From contig VBKY01000336.1 in the NCBI GenBank assembly GCA_005879255.1, positions 1 to 7,140 of the forward strand: 7,140 nt of DNA, read 5' to 3'. The translations under genes and the position numbers were made by a program. Origin of the DNA: Deltaproteobacteria bacterium. GTDB taxonomy: Bacteria; Desulfobacterota_B; Binatia; UBA9968. Every line of letters starts with the position of its first letter. Positions within the stretch are counted from its first letter, which is position 1. Below are positions 5,720-7,140 of this stretch, one piece after another. The notes beneath the pieces are model-generated. The model searched no databases and was not told the DNA's origin. It was given only the letters and a program-made list of their open reading frames with translations.

Positions 5720-6682
5720 CTAACGAACCGCCTTCACTCCCGCCTCTTTAAGAACCCCACGGAGCAGTTTGGTTTGTCCCTCGAGAAAATCTGCGAGCTC
5801 GCGGCTCTTGAGAAAGTAGGTCTCCTGTTGATTGTCTTCGACGTACTTTTTCCACGTTTGCGTTTTCACTAGGCGCCCAAAGAGATTCTCCCAATAAGCC
5901 ACCGCGTCGCTCGGTATGCCGGGCGGCGCTATCACGCCTCTGGACTGAGTCAGAATCGGTATTGAGATCCCCTGCTCCTTGATCGTCGGCACATCCGGAA
6001 GCGCGGAAAGACGTTTTTCTGTCAGTGCGGCGATGATACGCATTTTCCCCGCGCGAACGTACTCGGTGACTTTGTCGGGATTTTCCAGCATGAGATCCAT
6101 ATGTCCTCCGAGTAGGTTGGCGATTCTCTCGGCACCGCTCGGAAGGTTGATATAAATCCATTGCGCCCCGGTCGCTTTCTGGATCAGCAAACGAAACATA
6201 TTATCGACGGAGGTTACTACTCCCCCGGCCTGCTTCAGCTGGCCCGGGTTTTTCTTTGCTGCCTCGACAAAGTCTTTCATTGTCTTGTAAGGCGTATCCG
6301 CCTTTACCGCCGCGACGCTGGGCTCCAAAACCAAATGAACTACGGGAGTCAGATCCTGAATCGTGTGTTGCGCCTCTTTTTGGGTCAAGGAAGCAAAGAT
6401 CACCGCCGAAGTAAAAAGACCGATTGTGTGGGTCTCACCTTTTTTTCCCGCAATATAGGACATCGCCACCGCACCCGATCCACCGCTCTTGTTTATGACA
6501 TGCATAGGCTGGTGATAAAGGTTGTCCTTTTGGAACATTTCGACGATGGCGCGAGCGAAGAGATCTGATCCACCACCCGGCGCCGAGTGAACTATTATTT
6601 CGACCGGCTTGGTCGGCTCAAAAGCTCCAGCCACGGCCACCGCCGCGAGTATTACGAGCGCGGCAAAAATTAGACAATTCAT
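5720..6682 (-). CDS. tctC: Tripartite tricarboxylate transporter substrate-binding protein (Bug/TctC family)
   Basis: A 320-residue periplasmic solute receptor of the TTT system, which captures a carboxylated ligand and delivers it to the TctA/TctB membrane complex. It has a hydrophobic N-terminus (residues 2-20) with a likely signal peptidase site after AGA, then the family pattern PVEIIVHSAPGGGSD (the PGGG ligand loop), a central KNPGQLKQAGG, GGHMDLMLENPDKVTEYVRAGKMRIIA, and the RLSALPDVPTIKEQG and APPGIP blocks. Length is normal for the family. The start at 6682 is preceded by GGAGG seven bases upstream on the minus strand. Oddly, the signal peptide has no Lys or Arg before its hydrophobic core. 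The gene follows tctA by 23 bp and precedes the prpD-like gene, so the three may form one transcript. The ligand cannot be read from sequence; Bug proteins bind citrate, dicarboxylates, aromatic acids and others. Confidence 0.94.
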   Translation of the reverse strand: MNCLIFAALVILAAVAVAGAFEPTKPVEIIVHSAPGGGSDLFARAIVEMFQKDNLYHQPMHVINKSGGSGAVAMSYIAGKKGETHTIGLFTSAVIFASLTQKEAQHTIQDLTPVVHLVLEPSVAAVKADTPYKTMKDFVEAAKKNPGQLKQAGGVVTSVDNMFRLLIQKATGAQWIYINLPSGAERIANLLGGHMDLMLENPDKVTEYVRAGKMRIIAALTEKRLSALPDVPTIKEQGISIPILTQSRGVIAPPGIPSDAVAYWENLFGRLVKTQTWKKYVEDNQQETYFLKSRELADFLEGQTKLLRGVLKEAGVKAVR

Positions 6683-6705
6683 TGCTATTCCTCCCTGGGA
6701 GATAT

Positions 6706-7140
6706 TTAGGCCAAGTTCGCCTCTCGCTGCAGCGATTTCGCAGAGCGAAACGCCTGCAAGATTGGAATGAGCAGCACGACGATCGAGAACAAGAGCAAGA
6801 TTGCAGAGATCGGGCGATTGACAAAGATCGTCAAGCTACCCTGAGACATCAGCAACGACTGGCGCAAAGCTCGCTCGAGAGGCGTCCCCAAGACCATCCC
6901 CAAAACCAAAGGAGCAACGGGGAAGTCGAGCTTGCGCATGAAGTAGCCGATTATACCGAAGACGCCCATGAGCGATACATCGAACAGGCTTTGGTTGACG
7001 CTGTAAACTCCAACAATGGAGATTCCGAAAATGACCGGATAAAGAAGATAATAGGGCACGCGAAGAAACTGAGCAAAGAGCGGAACCAGTGGGAGATTCA
7101 AGATGAGGAGCATGAGATTTCCCACATACATGCTCGCCAC
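6706..7140 (-). CDS. tctA: Tripartite tricarboxylate transporter large permease TctA, C-terminal part
   Basis: The last 144 residues of a TctA-type permease; the gene continues beyond the right edge, so the start is not in the window and the leading GTG is internal. Diagnostic C-terminal blocks are present: YVGNLMLLILNLPLVPLF, PYYLLYPVIFGISIVGVYSV, DVSLMGVFGIIGYFMRKLDFP, APLVLGMVLGTPLE, RQSLLMSQGSLTIFVNRPIS and a last hydrophobic helix followed by a basic tail. At least four membrane segments can be seen. TctA proteins are usually about 500 residues, so roughly the final 30% is present. It ends in TAA 23 bp upstream of tctC. The small TctB subunit is not visible and may lie further upstream beyond the window. 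Confidence 0.95.
   Translation of the reverse strand: MASMYVGNLMLLILNLPLVPLFAQFLRVPYYLLYPVIFGISIVGVYSVNQSLFDVSLMGVFGIIGYFMRKLDFPVAPLVLGMVLGTPLERALRQSLLMSQGSLTIFVNRPISAILLLFSIVVLLIPILQAFRSAKSLQREANLA

Overview
The window looks like part of a chromosome or metagenomic contig from a moderately GC-rich bacterium with many solute-binding-protein transporters. A soil or marine uncultured lineage (Rokubacteria, Tectomicrobia or a proteobacterial type) is a guess from gene content only. No tRNA, rRNA, CRISPR array or insertion sequence was seen.

Plus strand, about 204-4210: three closely spaced co-directional genes. Two are tandem paralogous metal-dependent hydrolases of the amidohydrolase 2 (ACMSD/LigW-like) superfamily. 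The first keeps the expected metal/catalytic motifs. The second has Asn and Ser where the final Asp and His of the catalytic signature should be. The third is the main discovery of the window. Read conventionally it is two genes, a 91-codon ORF and a separate ORF after it. The two are in the same frame, and the only stop between them is a UGA at 2882-2884. That UGA lies exactly where the UGSC family of selenoproteins carries selenocysteine. It is followed at bacterial SECIS distance by a perfect 7-bp hairpin (2896-2914) with G and U in its loop. I therefore annotate one 533-residue selenoprotein with Sec92, consisting of an N-terminal UGSC-type domain and a large C-terminal domain.

Minus strand, 7140 down to 4225: the C-terminus of a tripartite tricarboxylate transporter large permease (TctA), its periplasmic Bug-type binding protein (TctC), and a MmgE/PrpD-family protein. 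The minus-strand group converges on the selenoprotein gene, with only 14 bp between the two stop codons.

Together the genes suggest uptake of a carboxylated organic compound by the TTT system, followed by intracellular processing by a PrpD-like dehydratase/decarboxylase/isomerase, amidohydrolase-type hydrolases or decarboxylases, and a selenocysteine redox enzyme. This is inference from neighbourhood; no substrate can be read from the sequence. The gaps carry a distinctive 9-bp periodic repeat (consensus TGRAACNNN). One copy sits beside a long GC-rich palindrome between tctC and the prpD-like gene.
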